From: Orobanche coerulescens
Taxonomy: Eukaryota; Streptophyta; Magnoliopsida; Lamiales; Orobanchaceae
Reading direction: 5' to 3'
DNA length: 64,000 bases
Assembly: GCA_033398695.1 (NCBI GenBank)
Contig: CM065819.1
Location: 2,591,501 to 2,655,500, forward strand
The translations under genes were made by a program, and so were the position numbers. The first letter of the stretch is position 1. Each line of letters opens with the position of its first letter. Shown piece by piece: positions 10,756 to 21,067 of the stretch. The notes under the pieces were generated by a model, which was not told the DNA's origin, did no database searches, and saw only the letters and a program-made list of their open reading frames with translations.

Positions 10756-11477
10756 AATAGTGTGTCATGCATCTCGTCTCTTTTTGCTATGTTCCCCAAT
10801 CGTTGGCATCTATCGCAATGTTTCACAAAAGCTTGGCAATCTTTATGAATAGAAGGCCAATAGAAGCCACATTGGTACACCTTCATGGCCGTTCGATTCG
10901 CAGCAAAATGACCCCCACTCGGTGCACTATGGCATTCTTCAATTATCCTTTGCCATTCGCTTTGTCGAACACACATGCGAATAATCCCGTCTGCGCACCT
11001 CCGATAAAGAATAGGGTCTTCCCAATAGTAGAATTTAACGTCATGGAATAATTTCTTTCTTTGATGAGAATAAAGACCCGTTGGAACATGCTTGATAGCA
11101 AGGAAATTAACATAGTCCGCGTACCATGGTGTAACGTCGGCCAAGGCTAGGATATGCTCGTCTGGAAAGTTCTCCTTTATTTCGATCCTCGAATCTTCTC
11201 CCTCAACCGGCTTCTCGAGACGGGAAAGGTGATCGGCAACAACATTCTCGCACCCCTTCCTATCCCGGATCTCCATGTCGAACTCTTGTAGAAGAAGTAT
11301 CCATCTCACTAATCTCGGCTTCGAATCCTTCTTGGCAAATAGATAGCGAATCGCTGCATGATCGGTATGAACAATAGTGTGAGTGCCCACTAGGTAAGGT
11401 CGGAATTTGTCGAATGCATAGACCACAGCGAGCAACTCTTTTTCCGTCGTGGTGTTGTTCATTTGGGCTGAATCCAT
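10746..11477 (-). pseudogene. Athila-type RNase H and integrase zinc finger
   Basis: A 243-codon open minus-strand frame. It covers the RNase H middle and end ([41 protein letters not shown]) and then the H-H-C-C zinc finger of integrase ([23 protein letters not shown]). RNase H degrades the RNA template during reverse transcription. The frame ends in a stop at about 10746, before the integrase core resumes in another frame, so there is a small lesion at the joint. Confidence 0.9.
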
Positions 11478-11635
11478 CTTCTTACTCGCATTATAAATTA
11501 CCGGAAAAGCTTATCCCGTTTCGACCCAAACGGCCCCAATCGCTCGCGTCGCACATCAACTCGAATGGTGCACCCCAATCCGGAGTGATCGGGACCGCGT
11601 CGAAATTAAGGCTTGTTTCAATGTCTCAAACGCCC

Positions 11636-12418
11636 TCAAGCAATCATCATCAAACTCAAATTTTGTGTCTTTCTCGAGCAAGGAACATAACGGCTTCGTG
11701 ATTTTGAGAAATCCTTAATGAACCGTCTATAGAACCCGCATGGCCTAGGAAGCTTCGATCGATTTAACATTGGTTGGAGGCGGTAATTTCTCGATAGCAA
11801 CCACCTTTGCTCGATCAACCTCCAATCCTTCCGAAGATACTTTATGCCCCAAAGACTACTCCCTCTTGCACCATGAAGTGACATTTCTCCCAATTTAGAA
11901 CAAGGTTCGTCTCCTCACACCGGCAAGTACCAAAGATAAATTTTTCAAGCAATGGTGAAAGATGAACCAAAAGCGAAAAATCATCCATAAAGACCTCCAT
12001 TATGTTCTCGACTAATCCATGAAAGATGGCCATCATGCACCTTTGAAAAGTTGCGGGTGCGTTGCACAAGCCAAACGGCATCCTCCGGTAAGCGAATACC
12101 CCATAAGGGCACGTGAAAGCGGTCTTGTCGGGTCTTCTGAGCGATAGCAATTTGATTGTACCCCGAATACCCGTCCAAAAAGCAATAATACTCGTATCCG
12201 GACAAACGATCTAGCATTTGATCAATAAATGGAAGTGGAAAATGATCCTTCCTCGTCGCCGCATTAAGTAGCCGGTAGTCGATACAAACTCTCCATCCCG
12301 TGACTAGCCTTGTCGCGATTAATTCATCTTTCTCGTCCTTGATCACGGTCATACCCCCTTTCTTAGAGACGACTTGAGTAGGACTCACCCACTCACTATC
12401 GGAAATCGCATATATCAT
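11636..12418 (-). pseudogene. Athila-type reverse transcriptase
   Basis: Blocks in order on the minus strand are VVSKKGGMTVIKDEKDELI, GWRVCIDYRLLNAATRKD, HFPLPFIDQMLDRL, CFLDGYSGYNQI, MPFGLCNAPATFQRCMMAIF, the catalytic EVFMDDFS and NLVLNWEKCHFMV. They lie in three overlapping frames, so at least two frameshifts break the enzyme (near 12100 and 11850). The block order and the FMDDFS active site are Athila-like. Confidence 0.92.
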
Positions 12419-12472
12419 CCCGGATCTAACAATTTGAGCACCTCTTTTCTCACAACCTCTTGCATTGCGGAT

Positions 12473-13603
12473 TTAATCTTCGTTGCATTTGCACCCTCGC
12501 TTATGATCGTCTTCTAGCAAAATCCTGTGCATACAAATAGAAGGGCTTATTCCCTTAATGTCCGAGATCGTCCATCCAATCGCCCCTTTGTGTTTTCGCA
12601 GCACCCGTAATAGCTTCTCCAAGTTAGTAGGTGCGAGAGAAGAAGAAACTATCACGGGATAGGACTCGTTCTCGCCCAAGAAGCAATATTGTAAGTGATC
12701 CGGCAAAGGCTTAAGTTCTGACTTCGGCACCTCGATCGATCGGTCCTCAGCGACAACTCCCCCTTGAACGGGTTTGTTGACATCAAGATAGCATACATCT
12801 CTCTCATTAGATCGAGACTCGTTCGCCTCCAACATTCGAACATACTCTGGCAATTCCTCGTAAATTTCTTCAACCTCAGAATGTGAGTAAATGGATTGTG
12901 AAATGCAATGCTCCAACAAGTCGGTCGGGGGCGGCACAATAGACTCAATTGCATAACATTCCTCGGGCGCATCCTCGGGCTTCTTCATCGAGTCATAGAT
13001 GTAAATTTTCAGATTTTGGTCATTAACCCGGAAGGTAAGATCACCCTCTTGAACGTCGATAAGTGCTCTCCCCGTCGCTAGAAATGGTCTCCCAAAGATC
13101 AGTGGTTGATTCTCGTCCTCGGGCATATCAAGAACTACGAAATCGGCCGGGAAGACTAAGTGTTGGACTCTAACTAACACATTCTCCACAACTCCCCTCG
13201 GATAAGAGATCGACCGGTCCGCCATGAGTAGAGAAATGGTAGTCGGCTTCATCTCCCCAATCTTCAACCTCTTAAAGATGGATAGAGGCATAAGATTTAT
13301 GCTTGCCCCATGATCACACAACACATTACGGAACGTTTGGTCGCCAATGATGCATGTCAAAGTAAAACGTCCCGGATCCTTCTGCTTGAGCGGGAGCTTG
13401 TTTTGAATGATAGCGCTACACTCCTCTGTCAAATTTATTGTTTCAAATTTCCCCAACTTCCTCTTGCTTGCCACAGCGTCTTTCAAGAATTTCACGTACC
13501 CCGGCATGTCTCTCAAAGCGTCTAGAAGTGGAATGTTGATATTCACCTTTTGAAACATGTCGATAAATCGTTGAAGCTTTTCATCATGTCTCGACTTGGC
13601 CAA
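12473..13603 (-). pseudogene. Athila-type aspartic protease and pol N-terminus
   Basis: A 376-codon open frame. Residues 10-50 (MFQKVNINIPLLDAL, MPGYVKFLKD) are the conserved Athila gag-protease linker. The protease active site is LCDHGASINLMP at about residues 95-106, with Asp97 and Gly99 kept but His at the middle position. It continues into the segment before RT (IHEPVQ-type acidic linker, then LRVLRKHKGAIGWTISDIKG). The frame overlaps the gag end at 13543-13603, so gag and pol are now out of frame by a small lesion. Confidence 0.9.
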
Positions 13604-15268
13604 CGCTGTGGAAATGGAGCTTTTACCTCAAAATCATTCACTTTCGAACCTCCAGAGACCTTTCGGCCGATAGGGGGGTCGATAGGATCCCCTGCCGGCA
13701 TTCTGTCTGGGTATCGGGTGGGCCTATCGGCCGATAGGCTTGGCCGATGGGCCTGCTGCATTCCATCTTCTTTCTCGTTCTCGGTTCCCGTTTCTAGTAC
13801 ATCTTTGTTTCCAGATTCCTCAATTTCAGCCCCATGATTAATGTACTTTGTCCCACTCCGAAGCTCGATTGCGTTGCATTGTTGCGTCTTCGGGTTGGTC
13901 TCGGTGCTGCTCGGAAAATGGCCCGGCTTATGAAATCCGGCTTGGGCGTTCGCCATTTGACTCATTTGGGTCTCCACCATCGACATCTGCTTTGTCAAGG
14001 CTATCACCGAGTTTCCAATAGATGTCACACTATGCTCGAGAGCCCCGAACCTCTTATGCCTTTGTAGATAAAATCTTTTGGCTCGCCTCTAATCGTTCCA
14101 ACATCTCTTCCATTGGTGTCTTAGCAATCGGCTCTTGAATAACCCGTTTTCACGTTAAATCCGGTGGTGGGTGGAGAGCATTGTTCGGGTTGGCATAGGA
14201 GAAATTAGGGTGGTTTCGATTGTTCGGATAATAGTTTCCCTATTTCCCCCTTGCCTAAGTTTCCTCCTTGCAAGTAATTCACATCCTCCTCAATTGCAAT
14301 AGGCTCGTTTAGCTCTTCAAAAGCGCATTGACTCCCAAAGTCTTCTTTTTAGCATCTCAAGCTCTTTTTGTTGTTTTTCAAATTTCGCCTTCAAATCACC
14401 GTAGGCGTCCTCGTCACCGGATGGAACCTTTCTTCGTCATCTTCCTATCGGTCACCTCCTCATAATCATTGTTGTTGCCCATTTCAATGAGATTCTTGGC
14501 CTCTTCATAATCGTTAGCTAGAAATCCCCTTTCGATGAATAGTCCAATTCTCTTCTAGCCTTCCTCGTCAAACCCGATAAAACCGAATATAGATCTCCTC
14601 TTTGTCAATTCCATCTTTGTGGGCATTTGCGAAGTAGCTTCTTAAATCGGATCCATGCCTCGTATAAGTATTCATCCTCATATTGCTCGAATTGCAAGAT
14701 ATCGTTGATTTGTTTTTGCACCTTCGAGGGAGGATAGAAGCTGCTAAGAACAACCGGTCATCTCTCTCCAAGTACCAATTTCCTTCCGATCTAGGCTCTT
14801 GTACCAATCTAGCGCATCGTCTTCTAAAGAAAACCGGAATAGGCGGAGCTTAATGACATCTGGAGGCACTCCGTTTTGCTTGATGGTGGCACATATGTCC
14901 AAAAACGACTCAAGATGAGCGTTTGGATCTTCATTCACTCCCCCTCCGTATGTTTGAGACTTCACTGTAGCAATGAGGGACGACTTAAGCTCGAAGTTGT
15001 TGGCATCAATCTTTCCCCAACCTCCTTCTTGATAATCGTCCAGCTTAGGTCGAAAGCGGGCATTCAAAGGGATCTTCTCGGGACGAGCGAGTTCTCGTGG
15101 TTGGTCAACAATGCCGGCCATGGTATCAACGAAAGGTACAGTAATAGTCTCGGTTCTCGCTTCTTGCTTCTTCCTCCTCAAAGACTTCTCAATTTCCTGG
15201 TCCAAAGGAAATAAGTTCTTTCCTTGGGATCTCGTGATCATGCACCGCCTACAAGGAAAAGAAAACAA
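13543..15268 (-). pseudogene. Athila-type gag
   Basis: The N-terminal frame (15268-14744) has RPKLDDYQEGGWGKIDANNF, PNAHLESFLDIC and LFRFSLEDDALDWYKSL, the gag capsid blocks of Athila elements. The middle is broken by frameshifts (about 14800 and 14100-14550). The C-terminal frame (14028-13543) has LTKQMSMVETQMSQMANAQ and PKTQQCNAIELRSG. An unusual insert encodes the palindrome unit (RPSLSADRPTRYPDR), so the repeat has entered coding sequence. Gag forms the virus-like particle in the cytoplasm. The true start codon is uncertain; 15268 or the internal MITRSQG Met are candidates. Confidence 0.88.
13660..13750 (-). repeat. Palindrome cluster inside the Athila-type gag
   Basis: One perfect CCTATCGGCCGATAGG lies at 13723-13738, with partial copies TTTCGGCCGATAGG (13661-13674) and GGCCGATGG (13742-13750). 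The reading frame stays open through it. Confidence 0.85.
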
Positions 15269-15367
15269 GATGTGAGGAAACGAGATCGAATATTAATAAT
15301 AAAAGTAAACTACCTAAAGTAACAATCTCTTCTTTTTCGAATTATTCCCTTAAATTTTCTATCAATT

Positions 15368-15384
15368 CCCCGGCAACGGCGCCA
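15368..15384 (-). other. Primer-binding site, tRNA-Asp type
   Basis: On the minus strand TGGCGCCGTTGCCGGGG begins five bases after the 5' LTR. It is complementary to the 3' end of plant tRNA-Asp, the usual primer for Athila/Tat elements. Confidence 0.92.
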
Positions 15385-15389
15385 AAAAT

Positions 15390-16836
15390 TGATCGCTAGT
15401 TTTCGCGTAGTATGGTTTTCAAATCCGATCAATTTTAAAATTTGTAAAACCTCGGAGTATTTCCAAGGTGTCGAACCCAAGGGAATTGATGTGTCGAAAA
15501 TAAAGGAATTAACTCTACTCAAAATTTGACTGCTATTTAGGAGTCCGAAAAATTGTTTTGATTCTAATTATCTAACTAAAAAATCGAAGAACAAAAATTG
15601 AATAAAAGATGAATAATCTAAATTAAGCAAATAAAGCAAATTAACAAGATAAAATCACAAGTCGAAAGGTAATTGATCCTAGGGTAGTATCATATAATTG
15701 AGTTCACACAATCCATTCACTTGATTCCTTCTCCCCAAAATTTAATTCAATCCTAGAAATAATCACTCGGTCGATCTAGAATTCCTGTCAAGGCAACCTA
15801 GAAAGATAGTTAATTAAAACCCTTTTCCCTTGAGCTCAAAGAATTGAAATCACTTAAAAGCACCAACTTATTTATCTATGATTTATCTTTCTCCGCTAGG
15901 TCTCAAGATAAAATCATATTGTGTGTCAAGTATTTCCACTAATCAATTACTCCTTCCGGACAAAATCAATTAGCTAACATGCATCGATTAAGGGCCCTTT
16001 AATCTAACATGAGATTTAACACAACTCGAACACAAGCCTAGGATGAAAGGTCAAAAGGTAATCAAAGGAATATCATGTGATCATCAATTAAATTTACTAA
16101 CCCTAGAATCAATCAATGAATTAGCCAGACATAATTGAAATTAGACAAGAAATAGATGAAGAATGCATATTATTAATATGAGAAGAGAGATTACAACCCT
16201 TATGGATGAACTCCGAGTCTTCAATCTCCCAAAAACAATAATAATTCTCCTCCAAAAAGTTCTTGCATCAAAGAAATTAATCTTGCTAAGAAGATCTAAA
16301 AATTGTAAAAGATGAAAAAGAATGATAAAGAATGATCCAATATGATAAAAGCTGCTGAAACTAGGTCTAGAAGGGTGTTTTTATAGCCTAAGGGGGTTAC
16401 ATTCCCGATTAACCCTAATCTAGGAAATAAAATCTATCTAAAAGAGTCAAAATCCGTCCAAAAACGAGAGTCCGCTGGGAAGCCTTTCGGCCTGGCCTAT
16501 CGGCCGATAGGCTGGCCGATAGTTGCTTCGTCATTCTCTTCACTCGGCAGGGCAGGGATTCCTTTCGGGCACACCTATCGGCCGATAGGCTGGGCCGATA
16601 GGGTGGTCTGTCTCTCGCAAAATTCCGTCTTTTCCGTCCGTGACTCGACTCTTGGTCCTTTGTCTCGTTTTGGGTCCTTTTGGCTCTAAAAACCTGCAAA
16701 AACACTAAAACCAACCCAAACGCGTAATACGGCTCGACTAATCATAAATAAGCCAAATACGAGCACATTAATCACGAAACGAGATAAAAACCTAGTATAA
16801 AATCCTAGAAATATGTGGTAAAATTACCACTTATCA
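15390..16836 (-). repeat. Athila-type element 5' LTR
   Basis: Partner of the LTR at 6428-7880 and almost identical to it, so the insertion is fairly recent compared with E and D. It carries the same TATA (16378-16385) and palindrome pair (16496-16511 and 16574-16589). Confidence 0.95.
16496..16602 (-). repeat. Palindrome cluster, U3 of Athila-type 5' LTR
   Basis: Same two CCTATCGGCCGATAGG palindromes and trailing half-sites as at 7540-7645, upstream of the TATA in element sense. Confidence 0.85.
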
Positions 16837-16841
16837 GAGAC
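16837..16841. repeat. Target-site duplication of the Athila-type element (right)
   Basis: GAGAC, matching 6423-6427. Confidence 0.95.
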
Positions 16842-17998
16842 CAACGATACCAAAGGTAGTGAACTTGGGAATACAATCCCACAACGAAACGGTAACCACG
16901 ATCAAGAATGATACCACAATATGAATCATAGATTCATAAAGCATTACATATACGCGAAATGTATAATGTTCACAAGAATTAAATCATCATTATAACCAAG
17001 CAAGATAACTTGCCTCAATTTGGGGACGAAAATAATCCTTCTTCGAACGAACGGACGGTGCCCTCGACTAACAACACTCACTTGAACAATCAACCTTGAA
17101 TGAAAATGCAACTCATTCAACAACATAATCACGCAACACAGGTATCGAATTTCATAAGAAACGACACCCGCAAATCAACCGAATGGTTCAACTATCTCAA
17201 TAGACATTAAAGTATTAATTCATGAACTTTAATACTATCAAATCATTTCTATGATCGAATTATCATACTTAAGATTTTCTTTATTATTCTTGTTATTACA
17301 TTGAATAAGAATTTATCGAGAACAACTCCAATTATTCATCTCATTATGATAATGTCATCTTATATAGACACAATCTTCTTAAGAACAATATCTACATTTG
17401 ATCATAATGTTCTAGAAAATCATACTTTCATCAATTCATCAAGTTTATCTTGAGTATATCAAAATCATAAGGATTATCTCATAACTCATTATCACATTTC
17501 ATTGAATTAGCTAAACCTTTCCAAAACATGGTTATACCATCTAAAAATCTCTAAGCATTAAGAACATGCTTAATTATAAGTTCTAATCATCAGGTTCTTA
17601 TCACATCTTGCTAATAATCGATAATAACCAAGTTATCTTTCAACATTTCATCAATTCAAGAAATAATAGATAATAATATCATCATGTAATTGTTCATAGT
17701 CCTGACAATAGAGACATGTTATACTTGATTAGTTTAACCTCGTATGAATTAATCATCATTAGCATCATCAATAATACGAAATTAACACAAGTTAGACAAC
17801 CAACATCTTGAAAATGAAGAACAACTCCAAAGACTTCAGGAACACACTTCAATCTTCAATCTTCTAGGCTCCAACCCAAGTTATGAAGCTCCAAGACAAG
17901 AAGGAAGGGGATAAAATCGACTTAGGATGGCAGAGGAATGATTTCTAGGGAGGATACTAGAGTTTGGTTCGTGCAAAAATGAAAGACAAGACATGTCT

Positions 17999-18004
17999 TT
18001 TATA
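17999..18004 (-). promoter_or_regulatory. TATA box of D LTR
   Basis: CTTATAAAAG on the minus strand lies 15 bp from the nearest palindrome of the array, a spacing close to that in H and E. Confidence 0.55.
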
Positions 18005-18018
18005 AGCTGCATTTTTCA

Positions 18019-18391
18019 TAACGTACGCTACCGGCGGGGTTAACGTGCATTAGAGCCATTTAAGTACACTAACACATGAAGGTTATGTATGTAACGATCC
18101 TCCAGAAGATACTGCCTCAACACACACATACACACACCCTTACGTATGTTGCCAAAAATGACGTACATAAGCTCACCTATATTACGTACGCTATAAAATC
18201 ACCATTGCGTACGTTACAAACGGTTAACTTGGCTGTCTCGATCAAGCCAAAAATCCTGGTCATGCATGCCCCTACACTTCGAAAGTCGAGATGTGATCTG
18301 ATACCCTCCATAACGTATGCAAAACCAGATACTTTACGTACATAACAGCACACGCACAACATACGATAAGCTACAACGGTAGCGTACGTTA
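18019..18391 (-). repeat. Quartet palindrome array of D (TAACGTACGCTA type)
   Basis: Twelve 12-bp sites, many degenerate, fall in three groups of four starting at 18019, 18041, 18061, 18083; 18140, 18159, 18182, 18205; and 18311, 18334, 18357, 18380. Spacing is mostly 22-23 bp. The best copies are TAACGTACGCTA and TAGCGTACGTTA. Spacers between groups are unlike the sites. Confidence 0.7.
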
Positions 18392-18593
18392 AGCACTAAG
18401 GACATAGTAAAAAATGCAATTCTCCATACAATATCTAACGATCAAACATAATGCGAATTACAGTTATAATTAATTCAATTCTAGTATATCTCAACATCAT
18501 AATCATTACACTAAATGCAAACACGATATGACAATGACCGAATCATCTGAGTAATACAACAGTAGAGATGAAAAATTACAGTCGGATATTACA

Positions 18594-18603
18594 TTCCCCC
18601 ATT
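18594..18603 (-). other. Chromovirus D polypurine tract
   Basis: On the minus strand AATGGGGGAA precedes the LTR start TGTAATATCC. Confidence 0.75.
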
Positions 18604-18625
18604 AAAAGGAGTTTCTTCCTCTAAA

Positions 18626-19056
18626 CTAAGGGGTAAAAAACTCGGGATATCTCTCCCACATTCTATCCTCAGTTTCCCACGTAGACTCCTTGATTTCGTG
18701 TCGTGACCATTGAATCTTCAGTAGGAGAATCGTCTTGTTCCTCAACCATTTGATCCTCCTCTCGAGTATCTGCACGGGACGTTCCTCGTACGAATGATCA
18801 TCGGCTATCTCAATCTCTTCAAGCTAAAGAATATGGCTCCGATCAGCAATATACTTCCACAGCTAGGAAACATGAAACACATTGTGAATCCGACATAAAG
18901 CCAGTGGCAATGCCAGACAATAGGCCAGATCGCCTACATGATCTAAAATCTTAAATGGTCCAATATACCTCAGACTCAACTTTCCTCTCTTCCCAAAACA
19001 AAAAACACATCGAGTAGGAGACATTTTCACTAGCACATGGTCACCAACTTCAAACT
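18626..19056 (-). pseudogene. Chromovirus D integrase C-terminus and chromodomain-like tail
   Basis: Minus-strand frames read FEVGDHVLVKMSPTR, the GPF-IL and HNVFHVS-type blocks and a final RYPEFFTP before a TAG. These match the integrase C-terminal domain and the chromodomain-like tail (WxRH-EEATWE region) of Tekay elements. Several stops interrupt it. The sequence is cut at 19056 by element E and resumes at 27816. Confidence 0.82.
19052..19056. repeat. Target-site duplication of E (left)
   Basis: AAACT here against GAACT at 27816-27820, one mismatch. The flanking D reading frames join across this site, which supports the junction. Confidence 0.8.
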
Positions 19057-19469
19057 TGTAACACCCCCGTGATTTATGGAGATATTATAGCGCCGTAGAT
19101 TCCTTTTGGGAACCTACCAGGCTTTAACAAACATAAAACACATTAACAAACAACAACTGAGTCATCAATACGTATAAAACAAACAACACCCTTAGTATGA
19201 CATAAATCCCAAGATAGTACATTACATAATCCCGTTGGATCGCAACAAACACAACGACTCAATTTGATCCAACCAAAACATTAACAACCATCATTAAACA
19301 CAAATTACATCACGTGACAGTACCCGCACGAGTACAAAACCAAAACTCGACTCTGACCACGACCACCGACTCAAAATAGTGCACGATATCAATGCTGCCC
19401 ACCAACCTCGTGTCCGCCCTGTGCTGGCTCTCCCACTGGACCTGTACCTGAATACACAAAAGTATATCC

Positions 19470-19483
19470 ACCCCCGAAAGGGT
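19470..19483 (-). promoter_or_regulatory. C4-loop-G4 hairpin in E 3' LTR (mutated)
   Basis: ACCCCCGAAAGGGT differs by one base from the perfect ACCCC-CGAA-GGGGT hairpin of the partner LTR at 26275-26288. Confidence 0.6.
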
Positions 19484-20398
19484 CAGCAAAAGCCGTTGCA
19501 AGTACAATGATTCTAGAATATGTACAACAAGTGAATAATCATCATAAATCACAGAAATCACAGTGCCATCACAGTTATTCCGGAATATCATACCACAATA
19601 ATCATCAGAAAACAACCTCCCGAGCTATACTGGCCCTGTACCTCTCGAGCAAGATACACACCCAAGGGACACCTCGTCAAGCTCTCCCGGGTGTATAGCC
19701 CAACCGAGTGATCCGTAGGGAAACGCAGCCTACTGGATCCCAGGGGACCCTCACTGGTTTTACTCGGCTCGCACACACTCAATCAACAAATGGCACAATT
19801 CAGATTTTTTGAAATCATCATTTTTCACATATTCACACGAAGTACATTAAACACAATCAAAGTACATGCCTCAATTCGAACGACACGGGAAACAACGAAT
19901 GGATGAATGTATGGTCCGAACCTCCTTTAACAAATCGACCCTAACACAACGAAATACTGGATCAAAACACATCACCATGGAAACGGAAGGATTCACCCTA
20001 AGTTCTACCCTTAGGAACATTTGATTGGACACTATAAGGGCGGAGTCGATTATACACCATTTAACGGATGAAAACTCAAAACAAAATCCATAGACTTCAA
20101 GGGAAACAAGGGATTATGACTTCACAATCATAATCTAGCACAAATCAAGGCCAAGAAGGACCAGAGAAGGAAAATCCTAACAAATCCCCAATGTTTCCAA
20201 AAACTAGGGATTGAACAATTTTTACCTTGATTTGGATGATAAACTTGACGAAATCTTGTTAGATTGAGACTAGAGACTCAAAAATATTGTTAGATGGTGA
20301 AATCTAGTCGAAATCTACACCTTCCCATGCTACAAATCGCTCAGCCGCCGGAGAAGAGGAAGAAGAATTGAAAAATGACATTTCTAGAACCTGCCTCC

Positions 20399-20406
20399 TA
20401 TATATA
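20399..20406 (-). promoter_or_regulatory. TATA box of E 3' LTR
   Basis: TATATATA on both strands, 13 bp from the first palindrome of the array, as in H. Confidence 0.7.
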
Positions 20407-20419
20407 CACTGGGTAGGAT

Positions 20420-20847
20420 TAGCGCATGCTACGGCTAAAATTTAGTGTGCGCTAATGGGTTAAAGTCGGTGCACTGTAGAGGAAATGGCAGTCCAGAACC
20501 TTCTGTCTGACTTCGACAGCATGCGCTACCTAAACGTTAGCGTGCGCTATCTATCGCCACTAGCGCGTGCTAGCTACACAATAGCGTGCGCTACCTGCTA
20601 GTACCTGCAGTCCAGAAACGTTTCTGCCCTCACTGACATGCCGATTTAGCGTGCGCTACCTTACTAATAATGTGCGCTAGTTGATCAAAATAGCATACGC
20701 TAATCCATCCATAACGTGCGCTAACGCCCCATTCCAGAGTCCAGAAAGCTCACTGCCCAGTAGGCTTAGCGCGTGCTATGCATAACAGTGGCGTGCACTA
20801 CTCACACATAGTTAGCGTGCGCTAGGAATATAGCCTAGTGTGCGCTA
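20420..20847 (-). repeat. Quartet palindrome array of E 3' LTR (TAGCGTGCGCTA type)
   Basis: Fourteen 12-bp sites start at 20420, 20443; 20517, 20538, 20561, 20582; 20647, 20668, 20691, 20712; 20767, 20789, 20813, 20836. In element sense this is 4-4-4-2 and then the TATA box. Spacers between groups contain AGTCCAGA. Sites are TAGCGCGTGCTA, TAGCGTGCGCTA and close variants. Confidence 0.85.
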
Positions 20848-21031
20848 ACTTCTACTCTCCAGAATTAAATTCGCAAAGTCCGGCCAAAACGAGCACAATC
20901 GGGAAATAATAAAACTCAATAATTAGCAACCAAGAACATACCAAGGTCAATCATCAATACATACGATCCAAATAACCACAAGACCACAAAATACAACTAA
21001 AACAACACTCATGAAATACATGGATATTACA

Positions 21032-21042
21032 CCCTTACCCCC
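21032..21042 (-). other. E polypurine tract
   Basis: GGGGGTAAGGG on the minus strand abuts the 3' LTR start TGTAATATCC. Confidence 0.8.
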
Positions 21043-21048
21043 TAAAAA

Positions 21049-21067
21049 AAGTTTCGTACCGAAACTT
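21049..21067 (-). other. Stop-codon hairpin before E polypurine tract
   Basis: AAGTTTCG-TAC-CGAAACTT, 8-bp perfect stem, overlaps the pol stop codon (TAA at 21066-21068, minus). Homologous hairpins occur in F, G and H with paired changes at the outer stem base. Confidence 0.6.

Larger units (their letters stand above)
6428..16836 (-). mobile_element. Complete Athila-type Ty3/Gypsy retrotransposon
   Basis: Two nearly identical LTRs (6428-7880 and 15390-16836) enclose gag and pol on the minus strand. The element opens TGAT and closes ATCA, has a 5-bp duplication GAGAC, a tRNA-Asp type primer site and a G-rich polypurine tract. The RT (RKDHFPLPFIDQM, FMDDFS) and protease (GASINLMPLSIFKRL) are of the Athila lineage. 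A 2-kb non-coding segment lies between pol and the 3' LTR, where other Athila elements may carry an env-like ORF; none is seen here. Frameshifts in gag and pol make it defective. Confidence 0.93.
16842..18593 (-). repeat. Chromovirus D 3' LTR, right part
   Basis: Continuation of the LTR that begins at 5552. It ends CGGATATTACA at 18593 and is followed by a purine tract in minus sense. In element sense this is the upstream (U3) end and contains the palindrome array at 18019-18391 and a TATA at 17999-18004. With the left part the LTR is about 2.6 kb. Confidence 0.85.
19057..21031 (-). repeat. E 3' LTR
   Basis: Starts TGTAACACCCCCG and ends GGATATTACA. Contains the hairpin at 19470-19483 near the U5 side, a TATA at 20399-20406 and the palindrome array at 20420-20847. 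No gene. Confidence 0.93.
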
